Both the position numbers and the translations under genes were made by a program. Positions 1-11,011 of a stretch of DNA of 64,000 nt are shown here, one piece after another (position 1 is the first letter of the stretch; the number at the start of each line of letters is the position of its first letter). Origin of the DNA: JACVRW01 sp963728495 (GTDB lineage: Bacteria; Actinomycetota; Thermoleophilia; Solirubrobacterales; Thermoleophilaceae); the NCBI GenBank assembly GCA_963728495.1, contig CAVSKI010000009.1, positions 248,001-312,000 on the forward strand, given 5' to 3'. The notes under the pieces are model-generated. The model saw only the letters and a program-made list of their open reading frames with translations. It ran no database searches and was not told the origin of the DNA.

Positions 1-51
1 CTTCGTTGCTGCTGTTAGAGGACGCAGGCGCCGGCAGGCGGCTGCTCGCGC

Positions 52-65
52 AGCGCGAAAGCGCT
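52..65 (-). terminator. Small hairpin directly after the glutathione peroxidase gene
   Basis: Arms AGCGC (52-56) and GCGCT (61-65) enclose a 4-base loop. On the minus strand the hairpin starts at the first base after the peroxidase stop codon. There is no T-run after it, so termination is only a possibility. Confidence 0.25.
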
Positions 66-614
66 CTAGCTAAGCAGCGCGTCGAGCTCACGAGTCAGCG
101 CCGGATCGTCCGGCGGTGTATCCGCCCCCCAGCGCTCCACCAGCCGGCCGCGGCGATCCAACAGGTACTTGTTGAAGTTCCAGTCCGGTTCGCCCAGTGC
201 CTGGAACAGTGGGTGCGCGTCCTCGCCGGTCACCTTCAGCTTCGCGAACATCGGAAACGACACGCCGAAGTTGGCTCGGCAGAACTCGCCGATCTCGCGG
301 TTGGAGCGCGGCTCCTGGCCGGCGAAGTCGTTGGCCGGGAACCCGAGCACCACGAGGCCGTCGTCACGGCGCTCGCGCCAGAGCGCCTCGAGGCCCTCGA
401 ATTGAGGCGTGAAGCCGCATTCGCTGGCCGTGTTGACCACCAGCACCACCTTGCCCCCGTATCTCGACAGGTCATCCGGCTTGCCGTCGAGGCGCGGCAG
501 CGTGAAGCGCAGCGCGCTCTGATCGGAAGCGGGAGCGGGCTGCCCCGCGCCCTCGCCGCCACAGGAGGGAAGGGACGTGACGGCGAGCAGCGCGAGGAGT
601 CCTATTCGGCGCAT
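66..614 (-). CDS. Glutathione peroxidase family lipoprotein
   Basis: A 182-residue thiol peroxidase that would reduce H2O2 or lipid peroxides. The N-terminus (MRRIGLLALLAVTSLPSC) is a lipoprotein signal with the lipobox Cys near residue 18, so the enzyme should be anchored outside the cytoplasmic membrane. The peroxidatic Cys sits in NTASECGFTPQ. The family's catalytic Gln (AGQEP) and the Trp-Asn pair (WNFNKYLLD) are also present, so the catalytic tetrad looks complete. It is a Cys enzyme, not a selenoprotein. In bacteria such enzymes usually take electrons from thioredoxin; this is family knowledge. It appears to stand alone. Confidence 0.9.
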   Translation of the reverse strand: MRRIGLLALLAVTSLPSCGGEGAGQPAPASDQSALRFTLPRLDGKPDDLSRYGGKVVLVVNTASECGFTPQFEGLEALWRERRDDGLVVLGFPANDFAGQEPRSNREIGEFCRANFGVSFPMFAKLKVTGEDAHPLFQALGEPDWNFNKYLLDRRGRLVERWGADTPPDDPALTRELDALLS

Positions 615-661
615 CCCACTAGTAGAACGCGCGGGAGAGCGCTTTGGGTCAATCGCGGAGG

Positions 662-952
662 CTAAGCCGCGCGGGGCAGCAGCGAGGCGAGCCGGCCGCG
701 CCGACCCGTCGCAGCGGCGCGCACGCGCTCGGCGCGGAAGCGAAGCAGCTCGACCAGGTCGGCGCTGGGCCGGAACGGATCGGCGATCGCGCTGCCCGTG
801 TCGATCTCGACCGCGGCCCAGATCTCGCTTCCCACCTGGGCGACGAAAACGTCCCCGTTGAGCAGCGATGCGCTGTCGAGTGCGGCGAGACGAGCAAGGG
901 CGCCCGAGTCGGCGATACCCGCACGGCGGATGGTGAGCGTTCTATCGGTCAT
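662..952 (-). CDS. Small GNAT-like protein
   Basis: A 96-residue protein. The start at 952 is chosen because GAGGAGGG lies just upstream; the frame stays open further upstream without such a site. The opening (LTIRRAGIADSGALARLAALDS) resembles the first strand and helices of GNAT acetyltransferases. The acetyl-CoA binding region (R/Q-x-x-G-x-G/A) is absent, so it is either a truncated relative or a small protein that borrowed the N-terminal fold. The C-terminus is very basic (RRGRLASLLPRAA). Catalytic activity is unlikely. No operon partner is evident. Confidence 0.65.
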   Translation of the reverse strand: MTDRTLTIRRAGIADSGALARLAALDSASLLNGDVFVAQVGSEIWAAVEIDTGSAIADPFRPSADLVELLRFRAERVRAAATGRRGRLASLLPRAA

Positions 953-1027
953 CGGGTTCCCTCCTCGTACAGTTTGATGTTCCTCGAACAGTGTGGTGCG
1001 GTGACGGCATAAGTTCAAGTTCGGGTT

Positions 1028-1039
1028 GCTGCTAGCAGC
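1028..1039. repeat. 12-bp perfect palindrome in a divergent intergenic region
   Basis: GCTGCTAGCAGC reads the same on both strands. It lies between the divergent starts at 952 (minus) and 1158 (plus), so it may be an operator. No regulator gene is adjacent. Confidence 0.3.
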
Positions 1040-1157
1040 GATAAGTCCGCCTTATGCTGCACCTCCCCCCGCTCGATTCGGGCGCGGGCGTCGGTCGTGG
1101 GCTGGGTGCAAGGCATGGCTCGGGACCTCACCCGAGACACGAGCCGTATCCCGGACG

Positions 1158-2132
1158 ATGAATCCTCGCACCCGCCTCGCCACCGCTCTGACGCTCGCCC
1201 TCGGCCTGGCCGCCGCCCTGCCTGGCTGGGCCGGCGCCGATGGGCTGCCCGCCGGCGTCGATGCCACGCCCGTCTCGGCGCCGGGCGGTGAGGTCGAGTA
1301 CACGACCAAGAGCCTGCGTCGCGGGACTCTGGTCCTAGCCCGCGAGCGCTCGAGCGGACGGCTGCTTCGCAAGACCCGGCTACGCGGCAGCTGGGCGGTG
1401 CCCGCGGTTGCCTACGACGGGTCGGCGAGCGGCCTCTCGGCCGATGGCCACACGCTGGCACTGATCAGCCCGCGCAAGCGCTTCCCCCGTGTTCAGACGA
1501 GCTTCGTGATCCTCGATCCCGGGCGGCTGCGCCCGCGCCGGGTTCTGCGCCTGCGCGGCGACTTCAGCTTCGATGCCCTCTCGCCTGATGGTTCGCTGAT
1601 GTACCTGATCAGCTATCTCTCGCGGCGCGACCGGACCCGCTATCGCGTCCGGGCCTACGACTTGCCCCACCGGCGACTGCTCCCCAAGCCGATCGTCGAT
1701 CCGCGAGAGCCTCCCGACGAGATGAACGGGATCCCGATCACGCGAGAGAGCAGCCCAGACGGGCGATGGGCCTACACGCTCTACGACGGCGCCGAGCACC
1801 CATTCGTTCACGCGCTCGATACAAAGCGCCGGCGCGCCGTGTGCGTGGACCTGCACGGGCTGGACGGGCGCCGCAACGGGGTTGTAGGAGTGAAGCTGGA
1901 CGTGGCGCGCGACGGATCGGCACTCCGCGTCGAGGAGAGCGGCCGAGCGCTCGCGAGCATCGACACCACGAGCTTCGTGGTGACCGAGCGGACCGAGCGA
2001 GCCAAGCAGGCCCGTCCGGCTTCGCGCCGTACGGGAACGCCCTGGCTGCTGCTGTCCGTAGGGGCGTCCGCGCTGGTGCTCGCCACCGTCCTACGGGTTA
2101 TGAGGAAGCCGGTCTCGCCCGCGCAGACCTGA
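1158..2132 (+). CDS. Secreted, C-terminally anchored beta-propeller-like protein
   Basis: 324 residues. The ATG at 1158 is chosen because it begins a typical signal peptide (MNPRTRLATALTLALGLAAALPGWAGA); the open frame extends 44 codons further upstream without one. The body has repeated strand-like blocks with motifs such as SADGHTLALIS, SPDGSLMYLIS and SPDGRWAYTLY, which resemble blades of WD40/YVTN-type propellers. Near the C-terminus a hydrophobic stretch (WLLLSVGASALVLATVL) followed by Arg/Lys suggests a membrane anchor, so the propeller would face outside. The function and ligand are unknown. Confidence 0.7.
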   Translation: MNPRTRLATALTLALGLAAALPGWAGADGLPAGVDATPVSAPGGEVEYTTKSLRRGTLVLARERSSGRLLRKTRLRGSWAVPAVAYDGSASGLSADGHTLALISPRKRFPRVQTSFVILDPGRLRPRRVLRLRGDFSFDALSPDGSLMYLISYLSRRDRTRYRVRAYDLPHRRLLPKPIVDPREPPDEMNGIPITRESSPDGRWAYTLYDGAEHPFVHALDTKRRRAVCVDLHGLDGRRNGVVGVKLDVARDGSALRVEESGRALASIDTTSFVVTERTERAKQARPASRRTGTPWLLLSVGASALVLATVLRVMRKPVSPAQT

Positions 2133-2145
2133 TACACCCCGCGCG

Positions 2146-3498
2146 GTGAGCGCCGCGACCGACAAGATGCGCGCCGAGGGCCTCCCGGACGAGGCGATCG
2201 ACACCTTCGCGCTCTACGAGCAAGAACTGAGGGAGGGCGATACGGGCATGCTGCCCGAGGCGGAGATCGAGCCGCTCGACGCTCTGCCCGACGCCGCCGA
2301 GCTGCCCGACCCGGCAAGCGACTCGACGCTCGATCGGGTCGTGGTGCTCAAGCTGAACGGCGGCCTGGGCACGAGCATGGGCATGACCAAGGCGAAGTCG
2401 CTGCTCGAGGTGAAGGAGGGGCTCAGCTTCCTCGACATCATCGTCCGTCAGGTCCTCGACCTCCGCGAGCGCCACGGAGCGGCCATCCCGCTTCTCCTGA
2501 TGAACAGCTTCGCCACCCGCGACGACACGCTGGCCGCGCTCGAGCGCTATCCCGACCTCGCCGTCTCCGACCTGCCTCTGGACTTCATGCAGGGCAAGGT
2601 CCCGAAGCTGCTCGAGGACGGGTTCGGGCCGGTCGAGTGGCCGGCCGACCCCTCGCTCGAGTGGGCGCCTCCCGGCCACGGCGACGTCTATAGCTCGCTG
2701 CGCACGTCGGGAATGCTCGAGCGGTTGCTGTCGGGCGGCTACCGCTACCTGTTCCTCTCCAACTCCGACAACCTCGGCGCCGTGCTCGACCCGCGCATCC
2801 TCGACTGGTTCGCGCAGGAGCGGCTGCCCTTCCTTTCGGAGTCCACCGACCGAACGGAGTCCGATCGAAAGGGCGGTCACCTCGCACGTAGCAAGGAGGA
2901 CGGCCGCCTGGTTTTGCGCGAAACCGCCCAGACCCCCGAAGCGGACGTCGACGCCTTCGAGGACGTGTCCCGCCACCGCTACTTCAACTGCAACAACATC
3001 TGGGTCGACCTCGAAGCTCTTGACCGGGCGCTCGACGAGCGCGACGGCGTGCTCGGGCTTCCGATGATCGTCAACAACAAGACGGTCGATCCGGGTGATT
3101 CCTCATCCCCGGCCGTGGTCCAGCTGGAGACGGCCATGGGCGCAGCGGTCGGGGCGATCGACGGAGCGGCGGCCATCCGGGTTCCGCGTGCGCGCTTCGC
3201 CCCGGTCAAGAAGACCGACGACCTGCTCGTGGTGCGTTCCGACGCCTACGAGCTGGCCGAGGACTTCACGGTTCACCTCGCGCGCGAGCGCGCGCCCGCG
3301 GTGAGCCTGGACTCAGGCCACTTCAAGCTGCTGCGCGATTTCGAGGAGCGCTTCTCGCAGGGGCCACCCTCGCTGGTCGATTGCCGCAGCCTCACGGTCG
3401 AAGGGGACGTGAGCTTCGGCCGCGACGTGACGGTGCACGGTGAGGTGACCATCGAGGGCCCGCGTCGCGTCGAGGACGGCGAGGTGCTCGAGGGCTGA
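2146..3498 (+). CDS. UTP--glucose-1-phosphate uridylyltransferase, UDPGP family
   Basis: A 450-residue nucleotidyltransferase that makes UDP-sugar from UTP and a sugar 1-phosphate. It belongs to the UDPGP (eukaryotic UGP2-like) family and not to the GalU type. The Gly-rich nucleotide loop LNGGLGTSMGMTKAKS lies at about residues 70-85, DFMQGKVPKL at about 147-156 and the uridine-binding GHGDVYSSL near residue 180. The C-terminal part (DVSFGRDVTVHGEVTIEG) looks like the short left-handed beta-helix of the family. The start is a GTG 13 bases after the previous stop. Exact sugar specificity (glucose or N-acetyl-hexosamine) cannot be read from sequence. Confidence 0.88.
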   Translation: MSAATDKMRAEGLPDEAIDTFALYEQELREGDTGMLPEAEIEPLDALPDAAELPDPASDSTLDRVVVLKLNGGLGTSMGMTKAKSLLEVKEGLSFLDIIVRQVLDLRERHGAAIPLLLMNSFATRDDTLAALERYPDLAVSDLPLDFMQGKVPKLLEDGFGPVEWPADPSLEWAPPGHGDVYSSLRTSGMLERLLSGGYRYLFLSNSDNLGAVLDPRILDWFAQERLPFLSESTDRTESDRKGGHLARSKEDGRLVLRETAQTPEADVDAFEDVSRHRYFNCNNIWVDLEALDRALDERDGVLGLPMIVNNKTVDPGDSSSPAVVQLETAMGAAVGAIDGAAAIRVPRARFAPVKKTDDLLVVRSDAYELAEDFTVHLARERAPAVSLDSGHFKLLRDFEERFSQGPPSLVDCRSLTVEGDVSFGRDVTVHGEVTIEGPRRVEDGEVLEG

Positions 3499-3505
3499 GC
3501 CCGTT

Positions 3506-5995
3506 CTACGCCGGCGCGCCGTCGAGCGCCGAGCGCACCGCGGTCAGGAGCGTCTCGGCGTCGAAGGGCTTCTGCACCAGCCGCAGCCCCTCCACGCCGT
3601 GGCGCAGCACCACATCGTCGGTGTAGCCCGACATGAACACCGGCTCGATGCCGATCTGCTCGGCCAGCTCCTTCCCCGACATGCCGGGCATCACCACGTC
3701 GGTCAGCAGCAGGTCGATTTCGCTGCTGTGGCGGTCCCAGGTGTTGAGCGCCTGATGGCCGTCGGGCGCTTCGAACACGCGGTAGCCCTGGCGCGAGAGG
3801 ATCCGGCACGTCAACCGGCGCACGGCGTCCTCGTCTTCGACCACGAGGATGGTCTCGCCACCCGCGGCCAGACCGCCCGGCGCGGCGGCTCCGACCCGTT
3901 TCTCCGGCCGTGACGTGCTGGCCGGCAGCAGCACGCTCACCGTGGTGCCCTCACCGGGATGGGAGTCGATCTCGATGCTCCCGCCGGCCTGGGTCACGAT
4001 CCCGTAGACCGTGGCCAGGCCCAGACCCGTTCCCTGGCCCTTCGGCTTGGTGGTGTAGAACGGCTCGAAGGCCCGCTCGAGGACCTCGGTGCCCATCCCG
4101 TGCCCGCTGTCCTCGACGGTCAGGCGCACACGGATCTCACCGCGGCTCTCCTCGTTGGCCAGGCCGATGACCAGCCGCCCGCCGCCGGGCATGGCGTCGC
4201 GGGCGTTGACCGCCAGATTCACCAACACCTGCTCGAGCTGGCTGGGGTCGGCTTCGACGGGGTGGAGGCCGTCCTCGACGGACACGCTCAGAGTCACGTC
4301 CTCGCCGAGCGTTCGCTCCAGCAGCGACGTGATGTCGTCGAGCACCTCGCGCAGGTCGAGGACCCGGCTCTGCACGATGTCGCGGCGACTGAACACCAGC
4401 AGCTTGTTCGTGAGCTTCGAGGCGCGCTCGGCGGCGCGCGCCACCTCCTCGGCGTCCGACTTCAGCGGGCTGTCGGCGGGCAGCCCGTCGATGATGAAGC
4501 GGGCGTAGCCGCGGATGACCGAGAGGAAGTTGTTGAAGTCGTGCGCGATACCGCCGGCGAGCTGGCCCACGCTCTCGAGGCGCTGGGACTGGCGCAGCTG
4601 AGCTTCCAGGCGCTTGCGCTCGGTCACGTCGCGGGTGTTCAGCACGATGCCCTGCAGGTCGGGATCGTCGAGCTGGCCCGCGGCGATGGTCTCCACGGCC
4701 AGCCATCCGCCCTCGCGGGCTCGCATTCGCCACTCGAGCGGGGCAGCAGACCGGCCGGCGGATGCGGCCTCGGCCAATGAGGCCAGCGCGGCCTGCCGGT
4801 CCTCGGGGTGGATCAGGTCGGCCACGGTGGCGCCCTCTCCGAGCTCCACCGTGCGTTCCACGGAAGGCGAGACGTAGAGGATGCGCGCGTCGGAGGCGAC
4901 CACCATGATCATGTCCGAGGAGTGCTGCACGAGCGCGCGAAAGCGGGCCTGGATGCGCTCCGCGTCACGTTCGCGCATGGCCTCGATGCGGCGGCTGTCC
5001 GACAGCGCCAGGCTGGCGTGGTCGGCGAAGGCCATGAGCATGTCCCGCTCGATTGCGGTGTAGCGGCGCCCGGGCTGGTAGGAGGCGACGATGAGGCTCC
5101 CGACGATCCGCCCCTGCTCGTGCACGGGCGCCCCCATACCGGCCTCGATCCCGCGCTCCTTGAAGCGGGCAGTCGCCGAGGGGTCGCGCTGGTAGTCCTC
5201 GGTCACCACGAGCTGGCCTTCGGCCATCGCTCGGCCGCCGATGCCCTCGCCCACGGGGGTCAGCTCGCCGCGGCTCTGCTCGGCATCCCGCCCGATCACC
5301 TCAACCAGCTCGAGCATCGAAGGGTCGTCGGCCACGAGCAGGAGCACGCCCGCGAGCTCGTCGCCCAACAGCTCGCGTGCGCCGCCGGAGATCGCCGTCA
5401 GCACCTCGTCGCGACTCGCCCCGTGGGCGATCGAGCGCTGAATGCGCGACAGCCGCTCGAGCAGGTCCTGGCGCTCTTGGAGCGAGTCCAGGAGCCGCTG
5501 GTTGAGCTCCGACTGGACCTCGGCATCGTGGCGGTGGCGCCGCTCGTCGCCGGCCAGGCGGAACAGCCGCAGGGACAGCCCGAGCACACGCGCCATGCCG
5601 CGGGCGAGCTGGAGCTCGTCGACGGCGAAGCGGCCACCGGTGCGGCGGGCCAGCACGAGGCTCGCGGCGGTCTGGTCCTCGACCTCGATGGCGAGCGCGG
5701 AGCACTCACCGAGTCCGGGGGCCATCAGCGTGTCCGTGCGGCCCTCGGCCACGTCGGTCAGCGCCTGCTCCAGCGCCGGATCGCTGGGGAAGCCGATCGA
5801 GACGTAGACCTCGCCGCGTCGCAGCAGAGCCGCAACCTCGGCATCGAGTGCCTCGGCAGCGCGCTCCACGGCGAGCCTGATCGCGGTGCGTTCGTCGCTG
5901 GCGGAAGAGACCGTGGCCAGGAACCCAGTCAGCTGCTGGGTCGACCAGTGGGCCGGCGAGAGGCTGGAGGGGGGAGGAGGGTTGGGATCAGGCAT
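3506..5995 (-). CDS. Hybrid sensor histidine kinase/response regulator (GAF-GAF-PAS-HisKA-HATPase-REC)
   Basis: 829 residues, apparently cytosolic because no membrane segment is seen. Order: a first GAF-like region (about 25-160), a second GAF (about 190-340), a PAS domain (about 360-470), HisKA with phospho-acceptor His485 in GGIAHDFNN, a HATPase (N box LVNLAVNARDAM; G boxes DSGHGMG and GQGTGLGLATVYG), and a C-terminal receiver (about 712-829) with phospho-acceptor Asp766 in LLLTDVVMPG. The ATG at 5995 overlaps the ctaG stop by 8 bases, so the two are probably co-transcribed. The GAF pair suggests a small-molecule, redox or light input, which is inference. No separate output partner lies nearby. 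Confidence 0.88.
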   Translation of the reverse strand: MPDPNPPPPSSLSPAHWSTQQLTGFLATVSSASDERTAIRLAVERAAEALDAEVAALLRRGEVYVSIGFPSDPALEQALTDVAEGRTDTLMAPGLGECSALAIEVEDQTAASLVLARRTGGRFAVDELQLARGMARVLGLSLRLFRLAGDERRHRHDAEVQSELNQRLLDSLQERQDLLERLSRIQRSIAHGASRDEVLTAISGGARELLGDELAGVLLLVADDPSMLELVEVIGRDAEQSRGELTPVGEGIGGRAMAEGQLVVTEDYQRDPSATARFKERGIEAGMGAPVHEQGRIVGSLIVASYQPGRRYTAIERDMLMAFADHASLALSDSRRIEAMRERDAERIQARFRALVQHSSDMIMVVASDARILYVSPSVERTVELGEGATVADLIHPEDRQAALASLAEAASAGRSAAPLEWRMRAREGGWLAVETIAAGQLDDPDLQGIVLNTRDVTERKRLEAQLRQSQRLESVGQLAGGIAHDFNNFLSVIRGYARFIIDGLPADSPLKSDAEEVARAAERASKLTNKLLVFSRRDIVQSRVLDLREVLDDITSLLERTLGEDVTLSVSVEDGLHPVEADPSQLEQVLVNLAVNARDAMPGGGRLVIGLANEESRGEIRVRLTVEDSGHGMGTEVLERAFEPFYTTKPKGQGTGLGLATVYGIVTQAGGSIEIDSHPGEGTTVSVLLPASTSRPEKRVGAAAPGGLAAGGETILVVEDEDAVRRLTCRILSRQGYRVFEAPDGHQALNTWDRHSSEIDLLLTDVVMPGMSGKELAEQIGIEPVFMSGYTDDVVLRHGVEGLRLVQKPFDAETLLTAVRSALDGAPA

Positions 5996-6839
5996 GGGCG
6001 GACTCCGCTCGCTCCTCGAGGCGCTCGCGGCGAACCTGCTCTTCCTCACTCTTGGTGAGGGCCCGGACGAAGAGCGCCACCATCACCAGGACGAGCGTGA
6101 ACGACTGCTCGGCCATCATCAGCACCCCGCCGATGTTCTGGTCCTCCACTGGCGAGAGCCCCCAGATCCGTGGTGTTTGCTCGTAGTAGGGGTACAACGC
6201 CGTCGTGCTCCAGGCCAGGTACAGGCCCAGCGCGGCGAGCCCGGCCTTGGCGGCGGCGATGTAGCCGATCGGCTCGAGCCCGGTCAGCCGGCGGCGCATC
6301 GGAACGGGTTGGATCAGCGGCCACCAGAGGGCGAGTCCGGCGGCGAAGAAGGAGGCGTGCTCGATTAGGTGCACGAGCGCGTGCTCGGTGGCGGCGTCAT
6401 ACAGCGCGGGTATGTGCCAGAGGTACATGATGGACAGCCAGATGGCGATGCCCACCACCGGGCTGGCCAGCCGGCCCAGCGCGCGTTCCACGCGGACCAG
6501 CCGGCGCGTGGCCGGGCGCATGATCACGCGGCTCAGGCCGAGCAGGATCAGCAGCGGCGCGATGTCGCCCAGCAGCACGTGCTGGAGCATGTGCGCGGAG
6601 AAGAGGTAGTCCTCGCCGAGGGCGTCGATGGGGGAGACCAGCGCAAGGAGCAGGGCGATGATGCCGCCGGCGAAGGCCACCGCCTGCAGCGGCCCGGCTC
6701 CGCGCCCGCCGGACTCGCGGCGTGCATGTGCAAAGCGCCAGACGTAGATCGCGGCAAACAGCAGCAGGGGCGCCAGCACCGCCGGATCGGAGAACCACTG
6801 GATCTGAGGATGCTCCGTTACGGCTTCCGCACGGGTCAC
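5988..6839 (-). CDS. ctaG: Cytochrome c oxidase assembly factor, CtaG/caa3 type
   Basis: A 283-residue integral membrane protein with about seven hydrophobic helices. It matches the caa3_CtaG family, with conserved elements such as FSAHMLQHVLLGDIAPLLILLG and WHIPALYDAATEHALVHLIEH. His residues lie near the membrane faces, as expected for a copper or oxidase-assembly factor. It is known in Gram-positive bacteria to support the caa3-type terminal oxidase. The start is GTG. It overlaps the following hybrid kinase gene by 8 bases, which suggests co-expression. No oxidase subunit genes are in the window. Confidence 0.85.
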   Translation of the reverse strand: MTRAEAVTEHPQIQWFSDPAVLAPLLLFAAIYVWRFAHARRESGGRGAGPLQAVAFAGGIIALLLALVSPIDALGEDYLFSAHMLQHVLLGDIAPLLILLGLSRVIMRPATRRLVRVERALGRLASPVVGIAIWLSIMYLWHIPALYDAATEHALVHLIEHASFFAAGLALWWPLIQPVPMRRRLTGLEPIGYIAAAKAGLAALGLYLAWSTTALYPYYEQTPRIWGLSPVEDQNIGGVLMMAEQSFTLVLVMVALFVRALTKSEEEQVRRERLEERAESAHA

Positions 6840-6898
6840 GTCCCCAATTGTCGCAACGGCGTGCCCACCTGTCTCGCGGCGAACGCCACCATGCGCCG

Positions 6899-7496
6899 GT
6901 GTTGCTCTCGCCGCCCTTGTGCTGGAGCTGCCGGGCCGTGGCCGGACGCGGCCGGGCGCTCTGCGGTCGCTGCCGCGCGACGCTGCGTTTCCTGGGTCCG
7001 GTGCAGTCGGGCGCGCCGGTGTGGGCGGCCGTCGGATACGAGGGCCCCGCGCGCGCCCTGGTGGGCGCGCTGAAGTTCCGCGGCGCGCTGGCCGTGGCCG
7101 ACCCGATGGCCGCGCTGATGGTGGCCGCCGCGCCCGTGGAGCGCCTGCGCGGCGCGCTCGTTCCCGTGCCGCTGCACCCGGCCCGGCGGCGGCGAAGGGG
7201 CTTCAATCAGGCCGAGCGACTGGCGAGGGCGCTGGGCCGGCGCGCCGGCCTGCCGGTGGAAGACTGCCTGGTCCGCGGCGGGCGGAACCTGCGCCAGGTC
7301 GGCCGCGACCGCCCCGCGCGGCTGGCCGGCCCGGCCGGCTCGGTCCGCGCCCGCGGCCCGGTGCCGCGCCCGCGCCGTCCTCGTGGACGACGTGACCACG
7401 ACCGGCGCCACGCTGGCGGCCTGCGCCGCGGCGCTGCGAGCCGCGGGGAGCGAGGAGGTCACCGCACTGGTGTTCGCGCGGACCTCGGGGAGGTGA
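6899..7496 (+). pseudogene. comF: ComF-family phosphoribosyltransferase, broken by a +1 frameshift
   Basis: The first frame (GTG at 6899) encodes a CWSC/CGRC zinc-finger pair, a typical ComF middle region (YEGPARALVGALKFRG, VPVPLHPARRRRRGFNQAERLARAL) and then runs out near SVRARGPVP. The essential phosphoribosyl-pyrophosphate loop VLVDDVTTTGATLAACAAAL is in another frame from about 7377 and ends at TGA 7494-7496. Removing one base in the GC-rich stretch 7340-7376 restores a full-length protein of about 198 residues. Family members take part in DNA uptake or nucleotide metabolism. The gene precedes hpf-secA, as in many actinobacteria. It is either a sequencing indel or a real pseudogene. Confidence 0.85.
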
Positions 7497-7594
7497 CTCG
7501 TTGCGCCTGAGGCCCCCGAAACGGCGCCGTTGCGGCGAGGAGTCGATACGCCATGACATAGCTGTCGAAATGACTTCTCGAGCCGCTCTGGCTG

Positions 7595-7638
7595 CGAGGG
7601 GAAGGTTAAGCCCCGCAATGGGGCCTAACTTCCTCTCG
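7595..7638 (+). repeat. Long imperfect hairpin between comF and hpf
   Basis: Left arm CGAGGGGAAGGTTAAGCCCC (7595-7614), loop GCAAT and right arm GGGGCCTAACTTCCTCTCG pair over about 18 positions with few mismatches. No T-run follows, so this is either a weak terminator for comF or a structured element in the hpf leader. The rest of the 242-base gap shows nothing else recognisable. Confidence 0.45.
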
Positions 7639-7738
7639 TCGGGTTTCCACTTCGGATTGACGGCTCCGCCACGCTTGTACCATCAAGGGTGAACGCCGCC
7701 CCCCAGGCTCAGGCTTGGCGACCACCCGAGGAGGGCAC

Positions 7739-8080
7739 ATGCGCATCCAGGTGAAAGGCCGCAACGGCGCCATCGTCGACGACGAGCTTCGCTCGCGGCT
7801 GGAGAAGAAGCTCGACAAGGTGGCTCGGCAGGTCTCACCGCTGGCGGAGCTCGAGATCGAGCTGTCCGAGGAGCGCAACCCGTCCATCAAGGAATCGCAG
7901 GTGGCCGAGGCCACCCTGCACCTCAAGGGCGTGACATTGAGGGCCCGGGAGGCCTCCAGCGACATGTCGCACTCGGTCAACATGCTGGCTGACGACCTGG
8001 CGCGTCAGGTCAAGAAGCACCGCGCCAAGCGCCGTGCTCGCCGGGACGCTCGCGCGGGCTCGCAGGAGGCCGCGCTCTAG
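7739..8080 (+). CDS. hpf: Ribosome hibernation promoting factor, short form
   Basis: 113 residues. The ATG at 7739 follows GAGGAGGG at good spacing; an in-frame codon 24 bases upstream is less likely. The sequence begins MRIQVKGRN and keeps the beta-alpha-beta-beta-beta-alpha pattern of the S30AE/HPF family, with a strongly basic end (KKHRAKRRARRDAR). The family binds the 30S decoding region and makes resting 70S or 100S ribosomes. The long-form C-terminal dimerisation domain is missing, unlike the long HPFs common in Gram-positive bacteria. Its position just before secA matches actinobacterial gene order. Confidence 0.88.
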   Translation: MRIQVKGRNGAIVDDELRSRLEKKLDKVARQVSPLAELEIELSEERNPSIKESQVAEATLHLKGVTLRAREASSDMSHSVNMLADDLARQVKKHRAKRRARRDARAGSQEAAL

Positions 8081-8131
8081 GGTGCTTCCCGCCTGCTCGC
8101 GGCCTCATGCTGCGTTGCTACCGTAGCCCTG

Positions 8132-11000
<2,869 letters not shown>

Positions 11001-11011
<11 letters not shown>

